A stretch of 64,000 bases of DNA from Saprospiraceae bacterium (GTDB taxonomy: Bacteria; Bacteroidota; Bacteroidia; Chitinophagales; Saprospiraceae). The translations under genes were made by a program, and so were the position numbers. Location of the stretch: the NCBI GenBank assembly GCA_016710625.1, contig JADJVK010000001.1, forward strand, positions 272,904 through 336,903, given 5' to 3'. Under the pieces are notes generated by a model. That model worked only from the letters and a program-made list of their open reading frames with translations, ran no database searches and was not told the DNA's origin. This document shows positions 17,015 through 26,584 of this stretch, in pieces. Position 1 is the first letter of the stretch, and each line of letters opens with the position of its first letter.

Positions 17015-19135
17015 TTAACTATTGATGATTTCAAGGAACTCCGCTTCTGTCATAATCTGTACCTTTCCTAGTTTTTGAGCTTTTTCAAGCTTAGAGCCTG
17101 CATTTTCACCCACTACTAATATATTTAAATTGGAACTAACAACACTGATGTTTTTTGCCCCAACAGCAGCTGCCATCGCCTCTGCTTCTTTCCTACCCAT
17201 CAAGTTCAAAGTTCCAGTAAATAAAATTGTCTTTCCAAAAAGTGGGGCATCTTCAGCAATCACTGTAGGTTTATCTTCAGGAGTTTGTGTTAGATTCACT
17301 CCGTTAGCTTCCAATTGCTGGAGCATTGCGATATTCTTATCGTCTTTGAAAAACTGATAGGTATTTTGTGCAACAACTGGTCCTATGTCTCTAATTTTTG
17401 TATAATCCTCTATTTCCCAATTTCTTAAATCAAGGACATGACTAATTTGCTCTGCTAACAATTTGGAAACTTTTTGCCCCAAATGATGAATACTCAAGCT
17501 ATATAAAACTCTATTGATCGGACTTTTTTTGGCTTTCTCAATTCCTGCCTTTAGATTTTCTACCGATTTTTTTCCAAAACCTTCGAGAGTAGCAATTTTT
17601 TCGTAGTCTAAATTATAAATATCTGGCAAGGTGCTGATGAGCCCAAGCTGAAAAAATCGCTCTACATTTGATTTTCCAAAACCATCAATATCCATTGCAT
17701 CTTTCGAAACGTGAAAAATCATCCTTTGCAAATCTTGAGCACCACAGGTACAATTGGGGCATCTCCAAGCAGCTTCCCCTTCAGCTCTAACCAAGGTTAT
17801 TTGTTCCTTAGTATTCATTGGACAATATTTGGGGTAAATAATCACCTTCTCCGAGCCATCTCGAATCGCTTCTATCGGTTTGACAATGTATGGAATCACA
17901 TCTCCTGCCCGTTCCACTAAAACTGTATCCCCAATTCGTATATCTTTTGAATTAATGAAATCTTCATTGTGTAAAGAAACTGAAGAGACCACCACACCAG
18001 CTAATGAAACAGGTTCTAGCTTCGCTACTGGTGTAATTGTTCCAATTTTCCCCACTTGATATTCCACGTTTAGCAACTTGGTTGTTGCCTGCTTTGCCTT
18101 AAATTTATAGGCTATCGCCCATCGAGGATGATGGTTGGTATATCCACACTCTTCCTGCAATTGCAAGGAATCTAGTTTTACGACCATCCCATCCAGCTCA
18201 TAGGCATATTTGTCTCTTTTCTCTTGCCATTCGGCGCAGAAACTAACGACTTCCCCAATATTTTTGCAAACTTTTTGTCCTTCAACTGGAACTTTAAAGC
18301 CTATTTCACTCAATATTTTTAAGGTGTCGCTATGATTTTTCAATGAATTTAAGAGGGAGTTGCCTTCTTTATCCTCTGCAAAACCCAATTGATAGACAAA
18401 AACTTCAATTTCTCTTTTTGCAGTCTCTGCTGGGTCTTTCATTCTTAATCCTCCAGTGGCGGCATTTCTAGGATTTGCAAATACAGGCTGCCCCTCTTCT
18501 TCTCTTTTTTGGTTTAAACTTTCAAATTTATCTTTTCTAATCAATGCCTCCCCTCTGATTTCAGCCTTGTAAATTCCATATTTCGAAAAATTTGCCGATA
18601 AAGGAATGGATTTCATGGCTCTGGCATTGAGTGTCATTTCTTCACCCATTTCCCCATCTCCTCTCGTTGCTGCTCTGATAAATTGGTTGTTTTCGTAAAC
18701 CAAAACGATAGTTCCGCCATCGAATTTAGGTTCCACACTATATTGTAGTGGCGCCGTTTCATCCACTCCAGCAAACTTATGTACTTGTTTATCAAATTCG
18801 TTCAAATCCCCTTCATCATAAGAATTTGCTAAGGACAACATGGGGGTGAGGTGAGCAACTTGATTAAAATTTTCAATCAAATCTCCTGATACCCTTTGAG
18901 TGGGAGAGTCATTTGTGATTAATTCCGGAAACTCTTTCTCTAAATTTTCAAGCTTTTTATATATAGTATCATACTCAAAATCAGATATAACAGGCTCATT
19001 CAGAATATAATATCTCCATTCATGATATTTGATGGCATTTCTTAAATCCTCAATATCTGCCTTGCCAATCTTATCGTTTTTTAACAAAAGATTAGTGGTT
19101 TTTGCCAAAGCAATTTGTTCTTCTTTTTGATACAT
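17015..19135 (-). CDS. ligA: NAD-dependent DNA ligase LigA
   Basis: A 706-residue replicative/repair ligase that seals nicks using NAD+. Domain Ia (YHEWRYY) binds NMN. The adenylation motif EPKFDGG puts the catalytic Lys at 137. TRGDGEMGEE follows, then the OB fold, zinc finger, helix-hairpin-helix (DIDGFGKSNVERF, LEGFGKKSVENL) and a C-terminal BRCT domain (about 625-706, FGKTILFTGTLNLMGRKEAEA). The zinc finger is unusual: the first pair reads CPMN, lacking the second Cys, while the second half reads CPNCTC with an additional Cys. The gene begins three bases after the stop of scpA, so the two form an operon. Confidence 0.95.
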   Translation of the reverse strand: MYQKEEQIALAKTTNLLLKNDKIGKADIEDLRNAIKYHEWRYYILNEPVISDFEYDTIYKKLENLEKEFPELITNDSPTQRVSGDLIENFNQVAHLTPMLSLANSYDEGDLNEFDKQVHKFAGVDETAPLQYSVEPKFDGGTIVLVYENNQFIRAATRGDGEMGEEMTLNARAMKSIPLSANFSKYGIYKAEIRGEALIRKDKFESLNQKREEEGQPVFANPRNAATGGLRMKDPAETAKREIEVFVYQLGFAEDKEGNSLLNSLKNHSDTLKILSEIGFKVPVEGQKVCKNIGEVVSFCAEWQEKRDKYAYELDGMVVKLDSLQLQEECGYTNHHPRWAIAYKFKAKQATTKLLNVEYQVGKIGTITPVAKLEPVSLAGVVVSSVSLHNEDFINSKDIRIGDTVLVERAGDVIPYIVKPIEAIRDGSEKVIIYPKYCPMNTKEQITLVRAEGEAAWRCPNCTCGAQDLQRMIFHVSKDAMDIDGFGKSNVERFFQLGLISTLPDIYNLDYEKIATLEGFGKKSVENLKAGIEKAKKSPINRVLYSLSIHHLGQKVSKLLAEQISHVLDLRNWEIEDYTKIRDIGPVVAQNTYQFFKDDKNIAMLQQLEANGVNLTQTPEDKPTVIAEDAPLFGKTILFTGTLNLMGRKEAEAMAAAVGAKNISVVSSNLNILVVGENAGSKLEKAQKLGKVQIMTEAEFLEIINS

Positions 19136-19138
19136 ATA

Positions 19139-21274
19139 CTAATCTTGAGCTTCTATTAATATTTTTAATATTTTGGACGCAGCATCTGCAATTTTTGTTC
19201 CAGGACCAAAAACCCCAATTACTCCATTTTCGTATAAAAAATTATAGTCTTGCACTGGAATTACCCCTCCAACAATCACCATTATGTCTTCTCGATTTAT
19301 TTTTGCAAGTTCATTGATGGTTTCTGGGACCAAAGTTTTGTGACCAGCAGCTAATGAAGAAATACCCAAAATATGCACATCATTTTCGGCAGCCTGCCGA
19401 GCCGCTTCTGCTGGAGTTTGAAATAATGGTCCTAAATCAACGTCAAAACCCAAATCCGCAAAGCTGGTTGCAATGATTTTTGCCCCCCTATCATGCCCAT
19501 CCTGACCGAGTTTCGCAATTAATATCCTAGGTCTTCTGCCTTCCTTTTTGGCAAATTCATCCGCCAATCTCTGAGCTTCTTGAAACTGCATATCATTTTT
19601 TATTTCGTTTGAATACACCCCTGAAACTAGTCTATTGTTGGCGACATATCTTCCAAAAACTTTTTCCATAGCCAATGAAATTTCGCCAAGTGTTGCTCTG
19701 CTTTTTGCAGCATCTATAGCCAATTCCAATAAATTTCCAGTATTATCTTTGGCTGCCTGTGTTATTTTTTCCAATTTTTCTTGTACTTCCTGCTCCTTCC
19801 TCGATGACTTTAGTTTTTCCAGCCTTTCTAATTGACTTTTCAGCACCGCCTTATTATCAACTTCCAAAATATCAAGTTGGCTATCATTTTCTGTTTGAAA
19901 GATATTTACCCCCACAATTTTATCAATGCCACCATCAATTCTTGCTTGTTTTCTTGCGGCAGCTTCTTCTATTTTTAATTTAGGCAATCCGCTTTCAATT
20001 GCTTTTGCCATTCCACCCATTGCTTCTATTTCCTCAATGATTTCCCATGCCTTTTGGGCTAGTTCCTGAGTCAATTGCTCAACATAATAGGAACCCCCTA
20101 ATGGGTCAACTACTTTCGTAACTCCAGATTCTTTCTGTATATAAATTTGAGTGTCTCTAGCAATTTTAGCAGAAAAATCCGTCGGCAATGCAATAGCTTC
20201 ATCCAATGCATTGGTATGAAGTGACTGTGTGCCACCTAAAACAGCGGACATAGCTTCGATGCAAGTTCGAGCAATGTTATTATATGGGTCTTGCTCGGTC
20301 AGGCTCCATCCAGAAGTTTGACAATGGGTTCTTAAGGCTAATGATTTTTTGTTTTTTGGATTGAATTTTTGTACTATTTTTGACCATAGCAATCTAGCTG
20401 CTCTCATTTTCGCCACTTCCATAAAATGGTTCATGCCGATTGCCCAAAAGAAAGATAATCTAGGGGCAAAATTGTCTATATCCAAACCAGCCGCTATTCC
20501 AGTTTTTAGGTATTCCAAACCATCTGCAAGGGTATATGCCAATTCCAATTCAGCAGTTGCACCAGCCTCTTGCATATGGTAGCCAGAAATACTTATTGAA
20601 TTGAATTTTGGCATTTTTTGAGAAGTAAAAGCAAAAATATCGGCGATGATTCTCATGGAATGTTTGGGTGGATAAATGTAAGTGTTTCGCACCATGAATT
20701 CCTTTAAGATATCGTTTTGTATCGTTCCACTCAATTGTTCCATCGACACTCCTTGTTCCATTGCAGCTACAATATAAAATGCCATAATTGGAATAACCGC
20801 TCCATTCATGGTCATCGAGACAGACATTTGATCTAATGGAATGCTATCGAACAAAATCTTCATATCTTCCACACTATCAATGGCTACACCTGCCTTTCCC
20901 ACATCACCTCTTACTCGTTCATGATCAGAATCATAACCACGGTGGGTTGCTAAATCAAAGGCAACTGACAATCCTTTTTGCCCGTTTGCTAAATTCCTTC
21001 TATAAAAAGCATTGCTTTCTTCCGCAGTTGAAAATCCTGCATACTGCCGAATGGTCCATGGAGAAACAGCATACATAGTGCTGTAAGGACCTCGTAAATA
21101 AGGCGGAATGCCAGAGACAAAACCTATGTGAGCAATATGCTCCACATCTTCTTTAAAATACTGCTCTTGTACTTGAATTCCTTCTGCGGTGTTGTTGGTT
21201 TTTCTGCTCTTGCTTTGATTTTCACTGAAATCGAAAACCAATTTATGCTCTTTAATATTTGGCAATTCCTTCAT
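19139..21274 (-). CDS. scpA: Methylmalonyl-CoA mutase large subunit
   Basis: A cobalamin-dependent mutase interconverting succinyl-CoA and (R)-methylmalonyl-CoA. From MKELPNIKEH the protein is 711 residues, the usual length. The substrate barrel shows GIPPYLRGPYSTMY, RQYAGFSTAEESN and FDLATHRGYDSDHERVRGDVG. The B12 domain has the base-off motif DGHDRGAK near residue 590 and GGVIPVQDY near 660. An upstream in-frame ATG (21316) would add 14 residues, but a -7 box lies within that stretch at 21299-21306, so 21274 is chosen. No small subunit gene is adjacent, although in Bacteroidota mutA and mutB often neighbour each other. ligA follows directly. Confidence 0.92.
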   Translation of the reverse strand: MKELPNIKEHKLVFDFSENQSKSRKTNNTAEGIQVQEQYFKEDVEHIAHIGFVSGIPPYLRGPYSTMYAVSPWTIRQYAGFSTAEESNAFYRRNLANGQKGLSVAFDLATHRGYDSDHERVRGDVGKAGVAIDSVEDMKILFDSIPLDQMSVSMTMNGAVIPIMAFYIVAAMEQGVSMEQLSGTIQNDILKEFMVRNTYIYPPKHSMRIIADIFAFTSQKMPKFNSISISGYHMQEAGATAELELAYTLADGLEYLKTGIAAGLDIDNFAPRLSFFWAIGMNHFMEVAKMRAARLLWSKIVQKFNPKNKKSLALRTHCQTSGWSLTEQDPYNNIARTCIEAMSAVLGGTQSLHTNALDEAIALPTDFSAKIARDTQIYIQKESGVTKVVDPLGGSYYVEQLTQELAQKAWEIIEEIEAMGGMAKAIESGLPKLKIEEAAARKQARIDGGIDKIVGVNIFQTENDSQLDILEVDNKAVLKSQLERLEKLKSSRKEQEVQEKLEKITQAAKDNTGNLLELAIDAAKSRATLGEISLAMEKVFGRYVANNRLVSGVYSNEIKNDMQFQEAQRLADEFAKKEGRRPRILIAKLGQDGHDRGAKIIATSFADLGFDVDLGPLFQTPAEAARQAAENDVHILGISSLAAGHKTLVPETINELAKINREDIMVIVGGVIPVQDYNFLYENGVIGVFGPGTKIADAASKILKILIEAQD

Positions 21275-21298
21275 TATGGCTGTCAATGTTAATTTAAA

Positions 21299-21306
21299 CA
21301 AAGATA
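21299..21306 (-). promoter_or_regulatory. Promoter -7 element of the scpA-ligA unit
   Basis: The minus strand reads TATCTTTG, a TAnnTTTG match 25 bases before the ATG at 21274. It excludes the longer upstream start at 21316. Confidence 0.5.
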
Positions 21307-21422
21307 CAACAACCAATTTATAAAAAAAACGTTAAGATTATCTCAGTTATATTATCTTAAAAAAAGAATATAATTGGCAATTAAAGTATTAATTTGGCAA
21401 TGTTTTTTTAATTTTCAAATAA

Positions 21423-22087
21423 ATGGTTGCAAAAGATTTGGTTTCGAATACCGTAATGCCACTTGTTTTTAAGGATACTTTTAAACAGGGCTTGAGCATT
21501 ATGTCTTTTTATCATTTACGACACTTGCCTGTTGTGGATAAAAAAAGTTCGTAGGTATCGTAACCGAAGATGATTTGCTCAATTTCAACCAGGACGATAC
21601 AATTGCAACTCTTGTAAAATCAGAGTCATTAAAGAAAATTGCTGCTTTAGAGGATAAGCATATCTATGAGATCATGCAATTGATGGGAGATCACAAGTTA
21701 ACGATGATTCCTGTTATTAATAGCAACGAAGTTTATTTAGGGTTAATCACTTTGGAGGAAATCATTAAATATTTTACTGAATCTTCTTCTATTGCTGAGC
21801 CTGGTTGTATCCTCGTATTGACAATCAAAAAAAGGGATTATTCTTTGGGAGAAATTGCAAGAATTGTAGAGTCAGAAAACGGTTCTATCCTCAACTCATC
21901 CATCACTTATTTGCCTGAATCGGACTTAATTGAAGTGACATTAAAGCTGAACAAACAAGAAATCAATCCTATTGTTGCAACCTTTGAAAGATATAATTAT
22001 ACGGTGAAAGCATCCTATTCAGAAAACGATTATTATCATCTATTTCAGGAAAGATATGATCATTTGATGAATTATTTGAATGTTTGA
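21423..22087 (+). CDS. CBS domain protein, interrupted by one frameshift
   Basis: The first frame starts at ATG 21423 (MVAKDLVSNTVMPLV) and reaches LPVVDKK before a stop at 21552. One missing A in the seven-A run at 21540-21546 would join it to KFVGIVTEDDLLNF and the rest. The repaired protein is about 220 residues: two CBS repeats (about 1-60 and 70-130, the latter with MTMIPVINSNEVYLGLITLEEI) and a C-terminal ACT-like region. CBS pairs bind adenine nucleotides. In other Bacteroidota a CBS gene like this precedes nadK. Here a POTRA/barrel gene intervenes. It is probably functional if the shift is a sequencing artefact. Confidence 0.75.
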
Positions 22088-22099
22088 TAATGGACAATC

Positions 22100-23533
22100 A
22101 TGAGATTAAATCTACAAAAATTTAATTGCAATATTCTCATTGTCAAAACTTTATTTTTCCTTCATTTCTTTTCGTCTTTTTCTATAAGTGCCCAAAATGA
22201 AAAGCTAATTATACAAAAAATTATGCTTTCGGGCAACAAAAGAACGCTGGATAATACGATCAAAAGAGAGTTGACTTTTCATGAAAATGATACTTTGCAA
22301 TTAAAGGATTTGGATAAAATTATTCAATTCAATAAATCTAGAATTCTCGGAACGGGAATTGCCAATCAAATAAATATCAACCTAAAAAATTGGGATACCG
22401 AATCTGGAAAAACAGATGTATTAGTTGAAATAAAAGAAGCAATTTTTTTGTACCCCATCCCTATTGCTGAATTAGCCGATAGAAATTTCAATGTGTGGAT
22501 TAAAGAACAAAAAGCATCCCTCTCAAGATTGAATATTGGTACTTATACCTATTGGTTGAATGCCAGTGGTAGGGCTGAGCTTATGAAATTTACCCTTCTT
22601 TTTGGTTACACCAACAAATTTGAATTCAATTATACCCAACCCGCCTTAAATACTAAAAGGACTATTGGAATCAATTTAAATCTTCATTATTCTAGCTCAA
22701 AAGAGTTGGGTTACGATACTCAAAATAACAAGTTGGTGTTTAAAAGGCTCAACGAGCCAGCTATACAAAAACAAAAATATACAGTAGGTGTTTTCTATAG
22801 ACCTGAAGTTTTTACGAATTATACTTTTAGTATAAGCTATCAAAAAAATAACATAAGCGACTCTATCATAAATAGTTACAATGAAGATTTTTTAGGAAAA
22901 TCCATTCATCAAAATTACTTTTCCGCAAAATATCAATTGGATATAGACAAAAGAAATTTGAAAGTATTTGCCACTAAAGGATTTAAAATATCTACTTACC
23001 TTCAGAAAGATGGTATTTTTGAGCAAGATGATTTAAACCGAATAATATGGGGGATTGGAGGGGAGAAATATTGGGCATTGAGTCAAAAATGGAATATTGA
23101 CCTAAAAATGAAGGCTCAATTGACACATTATTTCAATGATAAAATTCCGTATTACACGAATAAAGCCTTGGGCTATGAAAAGGATTATTTGAGAGGATAC
23201 GAATATTATGTGGTGGATGGCCAGAAATATTATTGGGGAAAAACAAATCTTAAATACCTGATTTTAGACAAAATAATACATTGGGGAAAAATTATGCCTA
23301 TTCCAAAATTGAGAAATATGCCTATTCAGTTCTTTCCCTCCTTAAATTTTGATGCTGGATATGTTGATAATAAGCTGCAAAAAGCTAGCAACAACCTTCA
23401 AAATACGTTTTTATTTAGCTATGGATTTGGGTGGAACACCCTTTTGTACAATAATAAATTGATTCAAATAGAATATTCTATCAATCATTTAAACGAAAAA
23501 GCACTATTTTTACATTATGATATTGGTTTCTGA
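22100..23533 (+). CDS. Outer-membrane beta-barrel protein with N-terminal POTRA domain
   Basis: A 477-residue exported protein. The signal peptide ends at about residue 32 (FSSFSISAQ). One POTRA-like domain follows (LIIQKIMLSGNKRTLDNTIKREL to VLVEIKEA). From about residue 125 there is an alternating aromatic pattern of a BamA/surface-antigen-like barrel, ending with the C-terminal Phe typical of outer-membrane proteins (LHYDIGF). It is much shorter than BamA, so it is more like a small Omp85-family protein of unknown cargo. The stop codon overlaps the nadK start by one base, giving translational coupling. Confidence 0.75.
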   Translation: MRLNLQKFNCNILIVKTLFFLHFFSSFSISAQNEKLIIQKIMLSGNKRTLDNTIKRELTFHENDTLQLKDLDKIIQFNKSRILGTGIANQININLKNWDTESGKTDVLVEIKEAIFLYPIPIAELADRNFNVWIKEQKASLSRLNIGTYTYWLNASGRAELMKFTLLFGYTNKFEFNYTQPALNTKRTIGINLNLHYSSSKELGYDTQNNKLVFKRLNEPAIQKQKYTVGVFYRPEVFTNYTFSISYQKNNISDSIINSYNEDFLGKSIHQNYFSAKYQLDIDKRNLKVFATKGFKISTYLQKDGIFEQDDLNRIIWGIGGEKYWALSQKWNIDLKMKAQLTHYFNDKIPYYTNKALGYEKDYLRGYEYYVVDGQKYYWGKTNLKYLILDKIIHWGKIMPIPKLRNMPIQFFPSLNFDAGYVDNKLQKASNNLQNTFLFSYGFGWNTLLYNNKLIQIEYSINHLNEKALFLHYDIGF

Positions 23534-24414
23534 TGCAAGTAATAATTTATAGTACCTTATTTAAAGAAAAAGATAAAGAATATATTCAAGAACTGTTTGA
23601 TGAGCTCATCAAATTAGAGGTAAGCTTTTATGTATATAAGCCTTATTATGAGCAACTTGTTGACAAAATATCAATGGGAACGGATGTCAAATTGATAGAA
23701 AAATTTGAAGATCTTACTGCCCAAAAATTTGATTTCGTCATTACGTTAGGTGGTGACGGCACTATATTGAGTGTCGTAAATTTTGTTAAAAACAGTGGTA
23801 TTCCTGTTTTTGGTATCAACTTAGGAAGGTTAGGCTTTTTAGCAAATATTGAAAAAGTAAATATCAAACTTGCTCTTAATGCTCTAAACAATCGACAAAT
23901 CAATATCGAAGAAAGAGGCATGCTCTATTTGGAATCCAACCTACCGATGTTTGATGGAAATATGATTGCTTTGAATGATTTCACTGTGCTGAAAAGGGAT
24001 ACTTCATCCATGATCACCATTCTTACTTATCTCAATGGTGCTTATCTGAATTCGTATTGGGCAGATGGATTGATTGTATCTACTCCAACTGGCTCAACTG
24101 GTTATTCTTTAAGTTGTGGAGGTCCTATTATATTTCCAAATTCAGATAACTTCGTCATTACGCCAGTAGCTCCCCACAACCTGAACGTAAGACCCGTCAT
24201 CATTCCAGACTCTTCCGTACTTTCGTTCGAAATCATTGGTAGAGCTGAGAATTTTCTTTGTACTTTGGATTCTCGATTTGAAACCATCACACAACACCAC
24301 CAGTTGGCAATTCGAAAAAATAATTATAAGATAAAATTAGTTCAATTGCACGGAGTGAATTTTCTAAATGTACTCAGAGGGAAATTAGCTTGGGGAAATG
24401 ATCTTAGAAATTAA
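23533..24414 (+). CDS. nadK: NAD kinase
   Basis: A 293-residue cytoplasmic kinase making NADP from NAD. The diphosphate-binding motif GGDG is at residues 73-76 (TLGGDGTILSVV). NDFTVLKRD near 148 corresponds to the conserved NE/D motif, and TPTGSTGYSLSCGGPI near 185 is the Gly-rich family signature. The length fits bacterial NAD kinases. It is coupled to the POTRA-barrel gene by a one-base overlap and ends four bases into the convergent MFS gene. Confidence 0.93.
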   Translation: MQVIIYSTLFKEKDKEYIQELFDELIKLEVSFYVYKPYYEQLVDKISMGTDVKLIEKFEDLTAQKFDFVITLGGDGTILSVVNFVKNSGIPVFGINLGRLGFLANIEKVNIKLALNALNNRQINIEERGMLYLESNLPMFDGNMIALNDFTVLKRDTSSMITILTYLNGAYLNSYWADGLIVSTPTGSTGYSLSCGGPIIFPNSDNFVITPVAPHNLNVRPVIIPDSSVLSFEIIGRAENFLCTLDSRFETITQHHQLAIRKNNYKIKLVQLHGVNFLNVLRGKLAWGNDLRN

Positions 24415-25662
24415 TTTAGGTCTATTTCTTTTAGTGCCTTTGCCTTCCACCAAGTGATGATGACTACCAATATCGTCATACAACCACCAAAAACTACGGC
24501 TGGAACTGTGCCCATATATTTTGCTGTTATGCCGGATTCATATGCTCCTAGCTCATTGCTAGAGCCAATAAACATAGAATTAACGGCAGCAACTCTTCCT
24601 CTCATTTCATCAGGTGTTTTTATTTGTAATATAGATCGTCGGATATTCACACTAATTCCATCAAAAATTCCACTAAAAAACAAACAAATAAAGGAAATAT
24701 AAAAGTTGGTAGAAATCCCAAAAAGGATAATCGACACTCCGAAAAGCATAATGGAAACTAGTAGTTTTACTCCAGGTCTCGTCTTTAAAGGGAAATGAGT
24801 CAAGGTTAGTAAAGTAAATAAAGTGCCGAAAAAAGTGGCTGCCCGCAACAATCCCAATTCAAATTTGCCAATATGCAGAATATCAATGGCAAAAACTGGC
24901 AATAGTGCAACTGCCCCTCCAAATAAAACGGCGAACATATCCAAAGACAATGCTGCTAATATTGCTTTCTCTTTAAAAACATATTTCAACCCTACCACTA
25001 AGCTTTCCCAAAATGATTGCTCCTCTTTTTTAGAACTAATTGGTTTTTCTTTGATAAAAAACAAACAAATTAATGCTATTATCAAAAATGAAATCATAAA
25101 AAAGAATGAGTTCGTGATACCAACAAATGCATATAAAAATCCAGCAATCATGGGACCTAAAATCGCCCCCACAATCCAAGAGGTACTACTCCAAGTGGAT
25201 GCATTGATGTATGCCTCTCTTGGCGTCAGCTGAGCAATAAATGAAAAGGAGGCTGGCTCAACAAAAGATCGGATAACCCCATTCAGAAAAGAAGAACCAT
25301 AAATAATATAAATAATGATTTGCTTTCCATAACTATCCAAAACTGAGGGTAATGTTACCCACAATAATATTGAAGCATATATCAAATAGCCAAAATAGCA
25401 GCCGATAAGCAATCTTTTCTTTTTCGTCCGATCCACTATTCTTCCTGAAAATAAGGCGAGACCTAGAGCAGGAATTAATTCAGCAAGAAAGAAATTTCCT
25501 AAAATAGCTTTGTCATTTGTCAATTCATAAAGCCACCAGCCAAGTAAAACTACTGGTAATGATAATGACATGGTTAAAAGAAATCTAGCAAAAGATATAA
25601 AGACTAAATTCTCTATATTTCAATGCTTGATATGGATCTTTTTCTACTTTAATTGATTGCAA
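24411..25662 (-). CDS. MFS transporter, interrupted by one frameshift near the N-terminus
   Basis: The main frame from ATG 25571 lacks the conserved start of the family. Upstream in another frame the minus strand encodes KVEKDPYQALKYREFSLYIF. Removing one base from the four-A run (plus 25590-25593) joins it to ARFLLTMSLSLPVVLLGW, exactly the expected MFS beginning. The repaired protein has about 415 residues and 12 membrane helices, similar to EntS-type exporters, with GRIVDRTKKKR between helices 2 and 3. A TTG at 25662 is the best start, 14 bases after a -7 box on the minus strand (TATTTTTG, 25677-25684). The substrate is unknown. Confidence 0.75.
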
Positions 25663-25741
25663 AGCTCTTTTTTTTGCAAAAATAATTTAATCCATAATAA
25701 ATTAAGATTTATTTCTTGGCTTAGAATCAAATACAAAAAAA

Positions 25742-26584
25742 CTATTGCATTTTCGAATCAAAATTATGTCTTAACCCACTATAATTCTTGAGCACTGCTT
25801 TTATACTACCAACAGAAACAGGAGATTCGATTAAAATAGGAATTTTGTTGCCATCATTCGAAACATAGACGGACATAGCTGTATTTTCTTTGAAAACATT
25901 TCCCGCTACAACTTGAGGCATAAATTTAAGAGCATTATATTTTGCATCAGTTCCATGAAGTTTTATGTTATTTACTTCACCTTTATATTTTATTTTTAAA
26001 GGCCAAGTTTCTTTGTCTAAAAATATTTTAATAGGAACTTCTGAATTGACAGTCATTTTTTTGTAATCAATATTTCTGGTGAAATATAGAATGGACATCA
26101 TATCGTGCATACAACCGTCCATCTTTTTTACAAGAGTTTTAGTACTATTCTCATTCTCTCCATAATAGGTTGTCGCAGAACGATTTCCTTGGTCAAATAC
26201 GATTTTTTCGTAGAATTTCACTTTTCCTTCGTTCACATTTCGCTCAAAAACTGTTGGCAACATCGAGTTTTTATCAATATTAGATACATACTTGTCATCT
26301 AACTTGAAAAACCACTCATAGGATTTGTAGGTTTTTCCAACAGCCGTCATTTTATATTGATTCCCAAGATCATTAATATTGAAAGTTACTTCACCAGCTG
26401 ATAGCCATATGAAATTCCAGTTGTAATAAACTTTATAAGTAATAGTTTCACCTCCCTTGAAGGTGGTGTTTTCTATATAGCAAGGCTCAATTTGGACAGT
26501 ATTTGTGTGAACATTGCTATCTGCAAATGAAAAAAATAAGCAAACTATTGGGAAACACATCCATCTTAATATTTTATTTCTCAT
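25742..26584 (-). CDS. DUF3108 domain-containing exported protein
   Basis: A 280-residue protein with an N-terminal signal peptide (MRNKILRWMCFPIVCLFFSFA). The rest is a beta-rich domain matching DUF3108 proteins of Gram-negative bacteria: FKGGETITYKVYYNWNFIWLSAGEV at about residues 43-67 and later MDGCMHDMMSILYFTRNIDY. The function is unknown; members are thought to be periplasmic or outer-membrane associated. Its start overlaps the upstream flippase-like gene by 11 bases, placing it last in a three-gene unit with the PorG-like gene. Confidence 0.8.
   Translation of the reverse strand: MRNKILRWMCFPIVCLFFSFADSNVHTNTVQIEPCYIENTTFKGGETITYKVYYNWNFIWLSAGEVTFNINDLGNQYKMTAVGKTYKSYEWFFKLDDKYVSNIDKNSMLPTVFERNVNEGKVKFYEKIVFDQGNRSATTYYGENENSTKTLVKKMDGCMHDMMSILYFTRNIDYKKMTVNSEVPIKIFLDKETWPLKIKYKGEVNNIKLHGTDAKYNALKFMPQVVAGNVFKENTAMSVYVSNDGNKIPILIESPVSVGSIKAVLKNYSGLRHNFDSKMQ

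Noticed and set aside
21540..21546. Programmed -1 frameshift in the CBS gene
   Set aside because: The seven-A run allows slippage, but no phased X-XXY-YYZ heptamer with downstream structure was seen and similar losses elsewhere point to base-call error.
24823..25233. A 136-codon plus-strand frame within the MFS gene
   Set aside because: It runs antisense to conserved membrane helices and has biased composition without a recognisable fold.
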